From assembly GCA_013368315.1 (NCBI GenBank), contig JAACJM010000183.1:109482-173481 (forward strand): a stretch of 64,000 bases of DNA, written 5' to 3'. Positions 19,734-31,222 of this stretch are shown here, piece by piece; position 1 is the stretch's first letter, and every line of letters begins with the position of its first letter. Made by a program: the position numbers and the translations under genes. This DNA is from Tetrapyrgos nigripes (lineage: Eukaryota; Basidiomycota; Agaricomycetes; Agaricales; Campanellaceae). The notes beneath the pieces are model-generated. The model saw only the letters and a program-made list of their open reading frames with translations. It searched no databases and had not been told where the DNA came from.

Positions 19734-21359
19734 CAGTGGGCAAAAAAATTGTCCGCATGTTTCATACTTTTGCAGAGATTGTCAATTATAGAGCTACTGA
19801 ATAGAGATGAGACAAAATGGTCAATGATGGCCTGAAAGCCCTTGATAAGTGCTATGATAATCTTCTTGTTTTGTGTTATTTGGTCAAATACCCATGGAGA
19901 TATACTCAATTTAAAATGGTAAGTCATTTGGACAATTTTTTGACATATGCCTTAAAATACAGAAAGTGCTTGCTCAGTACTTGGTATGCCCTCCTTTAGC
20001 CTTCAAAACAGCTTTGATCCTTCTAGGCATACTCCTGATCAATTTCTGACAATCCTCTTCTGTGATTTCCACCCACTTTTCTGCTGCTCTATCCCATATT
20101 TCCCAAACTCCAGATGGTGCTGTATCATACTGTTGAGTTTGCGTTTGAGGGTTGTCCAGAGGTGTTCAATGGGGTTTAGGTCAGGAGACTGAGCAGGCCA
20201 GCTCATGCAATGGATTTTGTTGTCCTCAAACCATTTGGTGGCTAGTTTTGACTTGTGTTTTGGATCGTTATCCTGCTGAAAAATGGCCATCTCCGGATCA
20301 ACACCCAAACGATCCATGCTCTCCAGAAGATTGTTCTCCAAAATGTCCACATACTGCTCTGCATCCATCCTTCCCTCAACCTCTGCCATGTTTCCAGGTC
20401 CATCCCATCCCATACACCCCCACACCATGATATTTCCTCCTCCAAATTTGACTGTTTCCACCACATCTCTCTCTCCCATGGATTCACCTGTCCTACCCCA
20501 CACAAACTGCTGCCCATCTGACCCAAACCGATTGATTTTAGTCTCATCTGACCATATAACCTGTTTCCAGTCATCCACAGTCCAGTCCTTGTACTTCTCT
20601 GCAAATTTTAAACGAGCCTTCCTGTGAGCTGCAGTGAGTTTGGGCTTTTTCTGTGGTTTCTTGGTGTCTACACCATGTTTGTGAAGGGAATTTGCATGGT
20701 TTGGGTGGAGATAGCTTGGTCAAGAAGGGGATTGATGTTTCTGGCCACCTCTGCAGCGTTCCTGGCTTTCCCAGTGTTGATTTGTTTGATAGCAGCCCGT
20801 TCATCAGTGGTAGAGAGCTTCTTAGGGCGCCCTGCCTTATGGTTCTCCTTGTCAGGATACATCTCTTTGGCCAGAGAGGCAACCGTTGACTTGGATACTC
20901 CAGTTTGAGCAGAGATTTCCCTGGATGAAGCGCCAGTTTGGAGATGAGAGAGGACATTGTCTTTCTGAGTGGAGGTGATGGGTCTCATGATTTTATGGGG
21001 GCAATAGATGATCTGGATGTCCTTATATATGGTCTAGCTGACAGCTATGACATCATTATGATGTATACATTGCATCACTGTACAGCTCCACTTATGATGT
21101 CATCTATGAGGCATCACATTGTGCCAATAGTATTGATAAAGTAGCAACTCAAAAAATTGTCCAAATGACTTACCATTTTAAATTGGGTATATCTCCATGG
21201 GTATTTGACCAAATAACACAAAACAAGAAGATTATCATAGCACTTATCAAGGGCTTTCAGGCCATCACTGACTATTTTGTCTCATCTCTATTCAGTAGCT
21301 CTATAATTGACAATCTTTGCAAAAGTGTGAAACATGCGGACAATTTTTTTGCCCACTGT
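19734..21359 (-). mobile_element. Tc1/mariner transposon, copy 2 (nested, decayed)
   Basis: The inverted ends begin CAGTGGGC on both sides, with long inverted repeats carrying the same double AAAAATTGTCC motifs as copy 1. A TA flanks the left side (19732-19733); on the right TA is offset by one extra T (21360-21361). It sits in the gag-like gene of the YR element, so it inserted later than that element. Confidence 0.9.
20039..20988 (-). pseudogene. Tc1 transposase, frameshifted
   Basis: Two pieces on the minus strand, 20988-20668 (MRPITSTQKDNVLSHLQTGA onward, helix-turn-helix half) and 20578-20039 (catalytic half), lie in different frames. The catalytic residues WSDETKI, FQQDNDPKH and NPIEHLW are all still present. 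The last coding part after HLWTTLKRKLN is shifted again relative to copy 1. It is inactive unless the shifts are sequencing errors. Confidence 0.88.
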
Positions 21360-22640
21360 TACAGAAAAAGTTGGATTCTGTTCAAGGGATTTCAGATGTG
21401 CATTCATGCAGATGCTTGATGGTGTGGATAAAGAAGAAGAAGAAGCCAGTGTGAGAGGAAAGAAACGATTATCCGATCCAGATGAGTTCTCCGATCCAAA
21501 TCATGTTCCTTCTCTCAATGATCTCAACAATGATCCACCCATTCTGAGCAAGAAGGCTGGAAAGGATGACAACACAGATTATCCTTGGTCCATTAGCAAC
21601 CCTATAGCTGCTGTTGCTATAGACAAACTTTCCCCTATCTGTTGCCAAACCTTACTCCTCCTATCAAAGAATCTTGAAGATCTGAAGAAATCACTTTGTT
21701 CCCTCCAATCATCTCCCATCTGCCCTGATCTTCCTGAATCTGAAATTAAAGCAAATCTTGGTTGGGAAACCAGTCAACCTTGACATTGTTTTCACTTCCC
21801 TTTATTCCAACACTTACACTGAAGACTGTATTGAAAGACCTCTCTGGCGGTATCCAGCTCCGATTCAGAAATCAAACCCCATCAAAGACAATCACAGACT
21901 CAAATGAATGGGGGGTGGTGTGGTACAAGGTCACCATTGCCTATTCCCAGATCTTTCCTCACCTCGAGCCTGATGTTAGGGCATATGGAGAATACATCCA
22001 TCGTCAGTTTGCAGCCGTTAAAAGGTCTTTCTACCCCAGAGTCATCAATTTTGACAAAGCTATCTGTGCCTGTGTTGCCGCCTCCAGAACTCTTCGATTC
22101 TCTGATTTCAATCAATTCACTGACCTCAGGGAATCACACATCAGTGACACCGGATTGTGCATCGAAGAAACATCCCTTCCCCTCACTCGTCTCGCACGCT
22201 GCCAGGCCAAGGTCCCTTGTAACAATTGGAACATGGGATTCTGCAATGGTCCACCTGGCGGCTGCCCTCGTCTTCACATTTGTAATGCTTGTGGTTGTCC
22301 CAGCCATAAGTGTGACAAATGCCTGCATCTCACCAACAAAAACCCCTCCTCCATGTCTACTGCCACTCCTAAACCTTCCACTACTCCAGCTACTACTAAT
22401 CCTGTACAAAAATGATCTGTTTTGTCTTCTTTTATCTCATTTTTCTTTATTTCCATACTTGTTTCCTTTCTTTTTCTCATGTGTTTTTTGCATTTCTACT
22501 TTACTCACTCTTACCTTCTTTTGTCTTTGTCGCCTATGCAACTTCTACAATATCTAGACCCCCTCGATGGATGCTGGGGGTAATTACTTAATGATTTCTA
22601 TTTCCACAACTCCAGGCAGTCAGTTCATGAGCCCTGGAGT

Positions 22641-23563
22641 TTGGAGAAACTAATTCACGAGTGTTCTATTTGCCTTGGACTTTTTATTGATTCTTCCTCT
22701 TCTACTACTTATTCTTCTGCTCTTAATTCGTACCTCACCTTTTGCAAGACTCACAATTTCCCTATCACTCCGACTGCTGAAACCCTCAGCATGTATGCTG
22801 TCTTCATGTCTGCTCACATCAATCCTCATTCTGTCAATAGTTACCTTTCTGGGATCACCAACAAACTAGAGGAACACTATCCCGATGTACGTCAAGCCCA
22901 GAACTCTTCTCTTGTCACACGCACTATGGCGGGCTGTCTGCATCGTTGGGGTACCCCCCTCTCTCACAAACAACTCAGCATCATCATTGACTCCCTTTCC
23001 CATTCACACTCTCATGATGATTTTCTATTCAAAGCCATGGTACTGTCCGGTTTTCACAGTTTACTTTGCCTAGGCGAGATCACCAATCCCACAAACTCCA
23101 GGTTAATTAATTGTCGCAAGACCATCATGCGGCATTCCTTGGAGACTTCTTATCCTGAGCAGTACTCCTTTTTCTGCCAGGTCATAAGGGTGATCGCTTC
23201 TTCAAAGGCAACCTGATCATCATCCAAACTACCACTCGTCATTCCAATCCCACTCCCCATTTCATTTCCTACCTCGATTCACGAGACGACCTCTTCCCTT
23301 TATGACCGGAACTTTGGATCAAAGCCAACGGCAAAGTTCCCACCCGAGATTGGTTCATCAGAAAAACTCAGGATGCTTCTTCCCAATGCTAACGTCTCTG
23401 GGCATTCCATGTGTACTGGCAGTGCTACATCCATGGCGCAGTCCGGTGTCTCTCCTCATTTGATACAAGCTACTGGTCAATGGAGTTCCTGCACCTTCGA
23501 GATTTACATTCGTAAGAATCCAGTGGTGCTCCATGCTCTTTTATTTGGCTGTCCTGCTCATTA
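22641..23563 (+). pseudogene. Tyrosine recombinase of the YR element, catalytic residues lost
   Basis: The N-terminal core-binding region (TTYSSALNSYLTFCKTHNFP, AVFMSAHINPHSVNSYLSGI) and the catalytic region (GFHSLLCLGEIT, then GHSMCTGSATSMAQSGVSPH, then GQWSSCTFEIYIRK with the Tyr) match basidiomycete recombinases annotated as DNA breaking-rejoining enzymes. In active relatives the first box reads LLRLGE and the second GHSxRxGGAT. Here both Arg codons are Cys (TGC at 23067, TGT at 23412), each explained by C-to-T at a CpG. A TGA at 23303 stands where Arg (CGA) is expected. Frame changes near 23175 and in the A5 run near 23361 also break it. Confidence 0.8.
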
Positions 23564-23769
23564 AAGATTTGTTTGTACCCTTTGTTGCTGTTTCAGGGCA
23601 TTGGACTGTTTCTGTTGTGTCTGATGTTGCTGTTACAGGGCATTGTTTATGTTATTTTCATTCAAAACTATGATTTCATTTTTATCTAATTTTTCTTTTA
23701 CCCTTTTCTCTTCTTTCCTTTTTTCTTTCACCCTTCCTTCCCTCCCTTCCAATTTCCTCCTTAGGCACC

Positions 23770-23887
23770 ATAGCTGTTCTCCTTCATCCTAATGTCATCT
23801 TCTTTCGGGTGACCTCTTTTAGAGGTTGCCACAACACCCCTATACCATTACATCATGCTGACTCACAGTCGAAGACGGAGCAATTAG
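23770..23887 (+). repeat. YR element repeat B1
   Basis: About 118 bp (CTCCTTCATCCTAATGTCAT ... GAGCAATTAG) directly abutting A2. It is repeated at 24425-24542. Differences between the copies are mostly C/T or G/A, for example TTTCGGG against TTTTGGG and TCGAAGACGG against TTGAAGACAG. Confidence 0.85.
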
Positions 23888-24273
23888 TTGTGTTTAAATT
23901 TTATTTAAAATAGTCTAATTGTGAGTACTTCCTATATCTCTTCTCTCCATCACATGGAATCCTCTCTCAGTTCACACATCAATATGGTTTTACCATGGAG
24001 ATTGAACCATCCTCACTCATGTTTCGTGATCTGGTAAAACACTGGTGAAGACATGAGTATCCTTACAACCACACATTCTCTAGCACGTCGTCTTACTCCC
24101 ATCCCTCACACATCCTTTCTCTTACTTCCTCCTCTAACACATCCTCTTACTCCCATCTCTCAAATTTATCTCTGTGTTTCAACTACATCTTTATATTCTC
24201 AGTTGTTATGTCCTTACTCCTTAGTTTCATTCTCTCATTCGATAGCCACTCACTCGAGAATCCTTTCATTCAC
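23888..24273 (+). repeat. YR element repeat A2
   Basis: Second copy of A1 (18941-19329), with small indels: it lacks the gcagagtcattcactttc segment of A1 and has an extra ttcattctctcattc. Confidence 0.85.
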
Positions 24274-24424
24274 CCACCCTTCCCGCCCTCTTCCTTTTCA
24301 CACCCAAGTAGAGGCAGACTTTTCCTGATGAGAGGGCTTTCTCCCAAGTGGTTTTCCCCTGCAGGTTTTTAATGTCACCTTACTACGGCTTTTAGTAGTA
24401 CTTATATTACATGAATGTTGTAGT

Positions 24425-24542
24425 ATAGCCATTCTCCTTCATCCTAATGTCATCTTCTTTTGGGTGACCTCTTTTAGAGGCCACCGTGACACCCCTATAC
24501 CATTACATCATGCTGACTTGCAGTTGAAGACAGAGCAATTAG
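24425..24542 (+). repeat. YR element repeat B2 and right terminus
   Basis: Second copy of B1. It ends at GAGCAATTAG, where the similarity stops; this defines the right boundary of the YR element. Between A2 and B2 lies about 150 bp of unique sequence. Confidence 0.8.
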
Positions 24543-25163
24543 ATTTTCTATCTAAAACATTCTTTATGATACAGGCAATTTGTTCTGGCACACCCTCGAA
24601 AATGAAAAACTTAGTAGAATGGTTGCTTTATATGGGTCAAAAGGTCACTTATGACATGTAGTTTCTACAAAATACATTTCAGTGCAAGATTTTGCTAATT
24701 AGTTGTGACAGCTGTGTTATGTCATATGTATTGGTCTCACTTCCTCACAAAAATAGTCAACTACAGCTTCTTAGCATAAAATAGATTTCATAGTAGTATC
24801 ATACAATACCTATAGTACATATAGCATCCTAGAAGTACAAAATATGCATATTTGAGTACATATGACAGTGTACAATGACAGGGAAAGCCAGATGATGAAG
24901 CGGACAGTCTTTATGATGGCTGTGCACCCATGTAAGTGGCCATCAGGCCAACCGTGAATGCCGGCCTCCACACACCTTCCAAAGATCTCTGTGCAAACTT
25001 AAATTTCGGATTTTTCAGTGCCATTTTTGCTCGCCTGGGTCTACTCCATATGGGACCGATTTGAGGCTGAGCAGCCATATGGAGTAGCTCCAGCACTGAA
25101 CATAAATTCGTCATTTATGTTTGCCCAAAAGATCTTTCCAAATATGCATTGCCACCCAAGGTG
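24543..25163. other. Element I interior, no gene seen
   Basis: AT-rich sequence without a supported frame. A 13 bp inverted pair (CTACTCCATATGG / CCATATGGAGTAG) near 25045-25090 could form a hairpin. Confidence 0.4.
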
Positions 25164-25302
25164 ACAAACAGCGTGTGACATGGTTGAATCAGGTGATAAG
25201 TCACAAGACTTGTATTGTGGGAACTATTAAATTTGGCTTACCTTACTAGATTAAGCTAGCTATTTACATGAATGCAGGTGTTGACTTTGAATAATTACAG
25301 GT
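25164..25302 (+). repeat. Internal copy of the element I right-end segment
   Basis: 139 bp from acaaacagcg to ataattacagg are repeated in the same orientation at 26773-26911 with only a few changes, again mostly C/T. Confidence 0.85.
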
Positions 25303-26772
25303 GAGTACCTGTCTTGATGTTCTCTTTACAGCAAGCTGCTCAATACTACATTTCAATCTTGTCTACCCCTAACCATCAGCCCCACTTCATTTTCAGTTAT
25401 CTGGCCCTCTTCAACCCCTATGTACCAGTGAATGTGAAACATTCTTTGTTTGTTTTTCTGACACATGTTTCTGATCCTGGCAGCGCTTTATAAGATAGTA
25501 CATAGTGACTCTTGTCCTTGTCTTGTCCTCTATGGCTTCCCTCACCAGTCAGCTTGTTAGCTGCATGCACCTGCAATGTGGGCTCCTTTGATGCTCTCTT
25601 ACACCTCAACAGGCTCAACTTGGACATTTTGCATTGGAAGGTCACACAGTACAAATCAGCTCTTTTTTTTCACTAAATGCGTATACGAGTTTTCGTCCAA
25701 GGCTCCAGCAACTTCCTTTCCAACCACAGAACCTGACTCAGGTGCAACATCCATCAAACAACTCGTACATATCTACCTATATATCAGGCGTGTTCAACTT
25801 CGTTAAAGGGGGAAATAATACAACTGATAGCTTGCGGGGCTTTGACCGTAGCCACTATACTGAGCTTTCACTCCAGTGGGTCACATTCTGTTATGTTTGC
25901 TCCAGAATCTACTGATCTGATGAGCGTCCTCCACCAACCAGTTTGTGTCATGAATATGATCTCTTATGACTACGCTGTGTCATTGTACCCACATGCTACT
26001 TACTGTGAAAAGATTGCTCTCGTATTCAGTAAATGTATGAGTTCATGAGAGGCAGCAATTGGTAAATACCAACAACAATCTTGAGAGATGGTATTAATTA
26101 TCTCTATAGGTTTGAGGAGGACTTGACTTTTGGGGAAGTTATGCGGGGAAAGCTGTGTTTGAATTGTCGATGAGTGGGTTCTGTTATGGAGCTGGATCAG
26201 TCTACGCTGCAATTTGTATCTCTACTACCCTTAGATAAGGCCGATATGTGATGCTACTGTGTGTTTGCCCAACTTATGTGATTCACCTGAAGGTATTGAC
26301 ATAGACTGCCTCCGGCATGTGGTAGCAGGCTTTGCCACCTCGCAGGGGCCGGCACTTCACCGGTTATGCTATTAAGCCAATTTCAACAAGCCTGCCAATG
26401 TGGGCCAAAGAGATGACTAATCAAAAAAGACACGTCGAGTGTGTTCCTCATCCATGTCGGCTCAACCTCAAAAAACGTGTTATATGCTATCCTAGGCAAG
26501 CAAAAACACCCACCGTTGCACCAGCATTATTTGTTCCTGCATGGTATGAAGAAGAGGATGAGGAGATGGAATAGGAGTCACCCTAATTTACGCATAAATC
26601 TCATATATTTTCATGCTTTACATACTATAGTATCTCTAAAGTCTTATAGTCTATCTTAGCAATTTAAAGGCAGAATAATGTGTGAGGTCGACGAGAATGG
26701 TGTTTTGGCTGGTAAAGTTTAGTTACCGGCTTTGTCATCTGTCTGCTGGCTTAGCCGCGTTTGCCCACCACC
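25303..26772. other. Sequence between two copies of the right-end segment
   Basis: Short frames only, no domain. It is bounded by the 139 bp direct repeats. Confidence 0.4.
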
Positions 26773-27037
26773 ACAAACAGCGCATGACATGGTTGAATCA
26801 GGTGATAAGTCACAAGACTTGTATTGTGGGAACTACTAAATTTGGCTTACCTTACTAGATTAAGCTAGCTATTCACATGAATGCGGGTGTTGACTTTGAA
26901 TAATTACGGGTGTCAACTTTGAATAAATACGGGTATCAACCTTTGAATAAAATATGGGTGTCGACTTTGAGTGAATAATCTGGGTGTCAACCTTTGAATT
27001 TCTACAGGTTGAATAAAAGTGCACTTTGACCAGCATA
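26773..27037 (+). repeat. Right subterminal array of element I
   Basis: After the 139 bp segment come about six to seven diverged units of the form aatacgggtgtcaacctttg at about 22-26 bp spacing (26884-27010), then the terminal GAATAAAAGTGCACTTTGAC and CAGCATA. This matches the right end of element II. Confidence 0.75.
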
Positions 27038-27411
27038 AAAAGCAACTTGCAAAAATTGGAGTGCCCTTTGGTGACCTGTAACAGGTTTTCCACTTTGTCT
27101 GGCTACCTGCAAAAAAATTATGATGCTGTACACAGTCGAAACCTGCAAAAAACCTGCTGAAAAAGGTATGTGCAAAAATTGGAATTTTTGGACAATATTA
27201 CTGCCATAGGTATGGCAAAGGAGAATGATTTCGTATGTTGTTCGTATGAAAGGGATGTGGGCCAACGCTGCGTGTGGCAAGTACAAGGCCACAGGTTTTG
27301 CCAAATTGATATGAGGGGGAGTGGGTGTAGTCAGTGTCTGCATTGGTGTGATCTAAAGAAGTATAAAGGGAATTAGAGTAGTGTATGTGTTGACTGGGAA
27401 CACTCACAGCT

Positions 27412-27903
27412 GAAGCAGGCACAAAACTTATAGCATCATCACTGGTGTCAAAATCAAATTCCTCTTCACTCTCAGTGGCAACTTCCATTTGATCGTCTCC
27501 ACCAGATTCTTCTTCCTCATCTTGGCTGTCTCTGTCATTGTTGTCTTCATTGTTGTCATGTAGGTTAGGAGCTAGAATAGCATTACAATTATCACATGGG
27601 TATATGATATGTGGAGCTGTAATGTACCATTTTTTTTTGTTGAGCAATTAACTTCTTGATGTTCTTAGCTTCCTGTTCCAGGTGTGCCAGCTGAGCTTCA
27701 TTCTCTTGCCCTGGAAGCAATACATCAGAATGTTGAGCAAATGGGATAGAGAGATTACCTTTTCTGTTCTTACCACCAGGGGGTGTAACTTTGGCTTTTT
27801 TGCTGGCAGTCAGACCTTTACTGGTGTTTGAGCACAACTGACAGTGGCTGTTGCCACCTTCATCTTCATCATCAGAGGGCAGAAAATGTTTTTTGGGAGG
27901 CAT
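27412..27903 (-). CDS. Accessory acidic protein next to the Plavaka transposase
   Basis: On the minus strand from the ATG at 27903 (MPPKKHFLPSDDEDEGG) an exon of about 90 codons encodes a short CxxC motif, Lys-rich sequence and a helical segment (AQLAHLEQEAKNIKKLIAQQ) likely to form a coiled coil. After an intron of about 50 bp an exon with long Asp/Glu/Asn runs follows (NEDNNDRDSQDEEEESGG), ending at a GTGAGT donor near 27405. The frame across the intron works only if the A9 run before it is one base off. Further exons are not resolved. Proteins of this build often accompany transposase genes in mushroom genomes; the role is unknown. Confidence 0.45.
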
Positions 27904-28128
27904 GGAAAGGCTGTTAGATGGTGGTGCATAAGCAAAAGACAACTAAGCAGGTTGCAAAGGAAATTGTCAAAAAATCTCAGATAAATTTCTTGTGACACAT
28001 ACCTCTGAAACCCATTATCTCTTCTTGCCATGGATATGCGTTGTCCACATTGTTGAGGTTCTATTGGGCACAGCAAGGCTTTATGAGCACACATTGCTGT
28101 ATCTCCATTTTGTCGACAGAAAGATGAA

Positions 28129-31100
28129 GTGGCATTTAACAAACCCAACTCGGACATAGAGCAGGAGCAAGTAGCTGGTCCCAATCCCAGTCAAAATACA
28201 CTGCTTGACTACAACTCTGATCATGACGTACCAATAAACTTCCTCTCATCCTTCACCAAAGACTCCCCTGGAGACTTGGATACCAACACCACACCAATTA
28301 CAAGGAAATGAGCCAGTGTAGAGGATGTAGAGGATGATACAGCCAATGACCCACAGTCTGTGTATGAGGACAACAGATACATATATGCCATGCGCTTCCC
28401 AGGCGCAGCAGGCATGCATCTCAATGATAGCCTACCAATTTTGAGAAGTTGCAACAAGAACAAGCAGCGAAAAAACCTTGAACCTTGGACACCATTCACG
28501 TCTGAAAAGGAATGGGAGCTTGTTAGATGACTGATGAAGGCGGGAGTCAGTCAGAAGAAAATTGATGAGTTCTGCAAGTTGGAAATGGTATGTCCTACAA
28601 ATGGCTTCAATTATAGGAGCTAAACCTACTACATACAGGTACACAATGATATTGTACCATCCTTCCATAATAGCCACTCACTTCTCCAACTAGTGGATTC
28701 ACTCGAACACAGCCCAGCTTTCAAATGTACACCAATGAGAGTTGAGGGAGACTTGAAGGATTCAGAAGGGAAACCTCTCACTGAGCTCCTTGAAGTATGG
28801 CATCGAGGTCCTGTCAACATAGTAAAGGAGTTAATGGGGAACACTGAATTCCAAGGGAATCAGCAATACACACCTGTGTGTCATTTCAAAAATGACAATA
28901 TGACAAATAGAGAGTACAGCAAGATGTGGACCTGCAATTGGTGGTGGGATACACAGGTAAATACACCCACAAACGTCAGCTGAATAACTTACTCACCTGT
29001 TCCCTTCTCCCAGGAAAAACTTCCCAATGAAATGGGGTATCATAGCACCTGGTATTATCGCCTCAGACCAAACCCAGCTTTCCACATTTAGTGGTGACAA
29101 GAAAGCCTGGCCAGTGTATCTCAGCATTGGAAATATAGAGAAGAATCTTCATTGCAAACCTTCATCCCACACTTTCCTCCTTCTCAGATATATACCTGTG
29201 TCCAAACTCAAGTACTTCTCAAAGAAGCACCACTTCCAAATGGGATATCAGCTTTTTCATGATTGTATGAAGATGATACTGACACCATTGGAGGAAGCGG
29301 GTCAGAAGGGAGTGAGGATGCTGTGTGCAGATGGATATGAGCAGCTTGTGTTTCCTTTGCTGGCAGCATATATAGCCAATTACCAAGAACAGTGTCTCAT
29401 TTGCTGTTGCAAGGAGAACTGCTGCCCCAGGTGCATGGTGTTACCAGAAGAATGAGGGGATCCCATATACAGCATACAGCACTATCCAGCTTCGACATTG
29501 TCAATCCTGCTATCACAATCCCAGGGGGAAAACCTGGAGGAGTTTTTCACTCAGAATCTTCACCCAATTAATCCATTCTGGCAGGACCTACCTCACTGCA
29601 ACATCTTCGACTCAATGACTCCAGACCTCCTCCATCAATTACATAAAGGTGTATTTGGAGACCATACTGTAAAGTGGGCGAAAGCGGCTATAGGAAACAA
29701 AAACTTAGTGGAGAAGACCATAGATGACAGGTTCTGCACTATGACTCTACATCCCACCCTTCTGACATTTCTCTAAAGGCATCTCTTCTGTGACACAATG
29801 GACTGGCAACGAGTACCAAGTGATGTCTAAAGTTTTCCCTGGTCTTCTGGCAGGTGCTGTGGATGACGAAGTCTTGGTGGCAGTGCATACACTTGAAGAC
29901 TTCATGTACTATGCACATTTCAAGGTCCACAGTGATGAGTCCTTGGCAGCGATCGATGCTGCGTGGGTCATGTTTCACGAGAATAAGGAGGTTTTCCATA
30001 CTCTAGGCCTAAGGAACCATTTCAATATCAGCAAAGTACACAACATCTCACACTATGTGGATAGCATACGTTCTCAGGGCACCAATGATGGCTTCAACTC
30101 GGAGTCTTCTGAGCGTCTCCACATTGACCTTGCCAAACTTGCATACCACGCATCAAATAAGCGGAATTTCCAACCCCAGATGACGAGGCAATTCATATTA
30201 GAGACCAGTTTATGGGATGGATTATGCCAAGGTATAGAGCAAAGGTGGAAGGGGAGTTGGGGAAGAAGATGATGGAGATGTTGAAGGCGGAGTTTCAGAG
30301 TCGGATCCAAATTCCGAACAATGCGTCACTCTCAAATTTGCCAAAAAGCCTTCCCTTCCTGCAGTTACAGTGGACCAAATTGAAGCAGACTTTCACTGTG
30401 GTGACTACTTCTTCAATTGGTACTTGCCCAGATTCCTCGACTCTCAGAATATATCCACTGACACACTTCCAGAATGCTCAGAACTCACTTTTCCAGTGTG
30501 GAAAAAGGTTGTGCTATCTCTTCCTACCATTGCCAAAGTAGAGAACAAGAAGTCCTTGGACACTGTATATGCCACTACTCTGACACCAGGATCTATTACA
30601 GCCAATGGAGTCAAGCCACCAACACTGGCAAAAAACAAGCACAGTCATTATTTGGACTGGACATCAAGTTAGGGGTCAAGGTCAATTAAGCGGTGTGTGA
30701 GAACCCCAAACATCCCTCCAAATTAGGACAGTTCATACCTCTTGCTGTATTTCAAGTTTTTCTCATTACCTACTGTTTTCAGGCCTTGAAATTGCTCGCG
30801 TTAGGCTTCTATTCAAGCTTCCCCCTAAAATCACACCTTCCTCATTGTTGTTGGCATTTGTGGATTGGTTCAAACCTTTCCACAAGTATCATCAAGCTCT
30901 TGGAATGTACAAGCTCTCTTACATGTGTTGCCAGCATGAACAACACTCAGGGATCATATTTGCGAGGTCTATCCAGCAGACTTGCCATCTCATACCAAAA
31001 TTTGGTAGTAGTACGGACAGCATTATGTGGACTTCATCTGAGGCTCTAGATAAGTGCACAACATTTTTTGTCAATCCTTATCTGCGCCACCATGACTTTT

Positions 31101-31222
31101 TGCTTTTCCGTCACTATTCATACCTCCATGAACAATCTGAAACTGCACGTAGGGTAGTAGAGGAGCATGAACACACTGAAAGGACTAGCACCAATAGACC
31201 ACAAAAAAAGAAACATAGATAA
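28129..31222 (+). pseudogene. Plavaka-family transposase, degenerate
   Basis: Segments in different frames follow the order of Plavaka (CACTA-related) transposases. First is FTSEKEWELVR, with TGA where Trp is expected at about 28529, then VSQKKIDEFCKLEM. The RNase H-like core is next: PGIIASDQTQLSTFSGDKKA, RMLCADGYEQLVFPLLAAYI and CLICCCKENCCPRCMVLP. Then come DLPHCNIFDSMTPDLLHQLH, VTQWTGNEYQVM and GFNSESSERLHIDLAKLAYH. The C-terminal part reads LEIARVRLLFKLPPKITPSS and FVDWFKPFHKY. Reading it needs several introns plus at least two unexplained frame changes and one stop. It is not functional as written. Confidence 0.8.

Larger units (their letters stand above)
19357..22415 (+). pseudogene. 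gag-like gene of the YR element, interrupted
   Basis: The frame opens at 19357 (MPPKPGDEATTSNSDGG), reads Ser/Thr-rich sequence to about 19733, is cut by the Tc1 copy, and resumes at about 21361. Further downstream, in another frame (21762-22415), comes a conserved block with SNEWGVVWYKVTIAYSQIFP, VINFDKAICACVAASR and FNQFTDLRESHI. A zinc-binding cluster follows: C-x5-FCNGPPGGCPRLHICNACGC, then SHKCDKC. These features match gag-like proteins linked to recombinase elements in Agaricomycetes. At least one frame change besides the insertion is needed to read it through. It is inactive. Confidence 0.75.
18941..24542 (+). mobile_element. YR element with split direct repeats (Ngaro-like), RT missing
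   Basis: The order of repeats is A1 (18941-19329), coding region, B1 (23770-23887), A2 (23888-24273), B2 (24425-24542). This A1-ORFs-B1A2B2 arrangement is the split-direct-repeat signature of Ngaro/PAT-type tyrosine-recombinase retrotransposons. A gag-like gene with a CCHC-like zinc region (19357-22415) is followed by a tyrosine recombinase (22641-23563). Only about 225 bp separate them and no reverse transcriptase or RNase H is present, so an internal deletion or a non-autonomous lineage is likely. A Tc1 copy interrupts the gag gene. Confidence 0.75.
15775..27037. mobile_element. Large composite transposon, element I
   Basis: The left end (15775, TATGCTGGTCAAAGTG with a partial second copy of the tip at 15791) and the right end (27037, the inverse ...CACTTTGACCAGCATA) are inverted and match the two ends of element II at 31995-41540. 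Inside the left end, 15800-16090 aligns with 32005-32400 of element II; inside the right end, 26773-27037 aligns with 41270-41540. The interior does not keep the integrase gene. It holds a repeat triplication with a MITE, a small possible gene, a YR element with a Tc1 copy inside it, and gene-free sequence. It is best read as an internally deleted relative that became a landing site for other elements. No target duplication was identified. Confidence 0.65.

Noticed and set aside
25045..25090. 13 bp inverted repeat with CCATATGG core
   Set aside because: Single short palindrome in decayed transposon sequence; no second copy and no associated gene.
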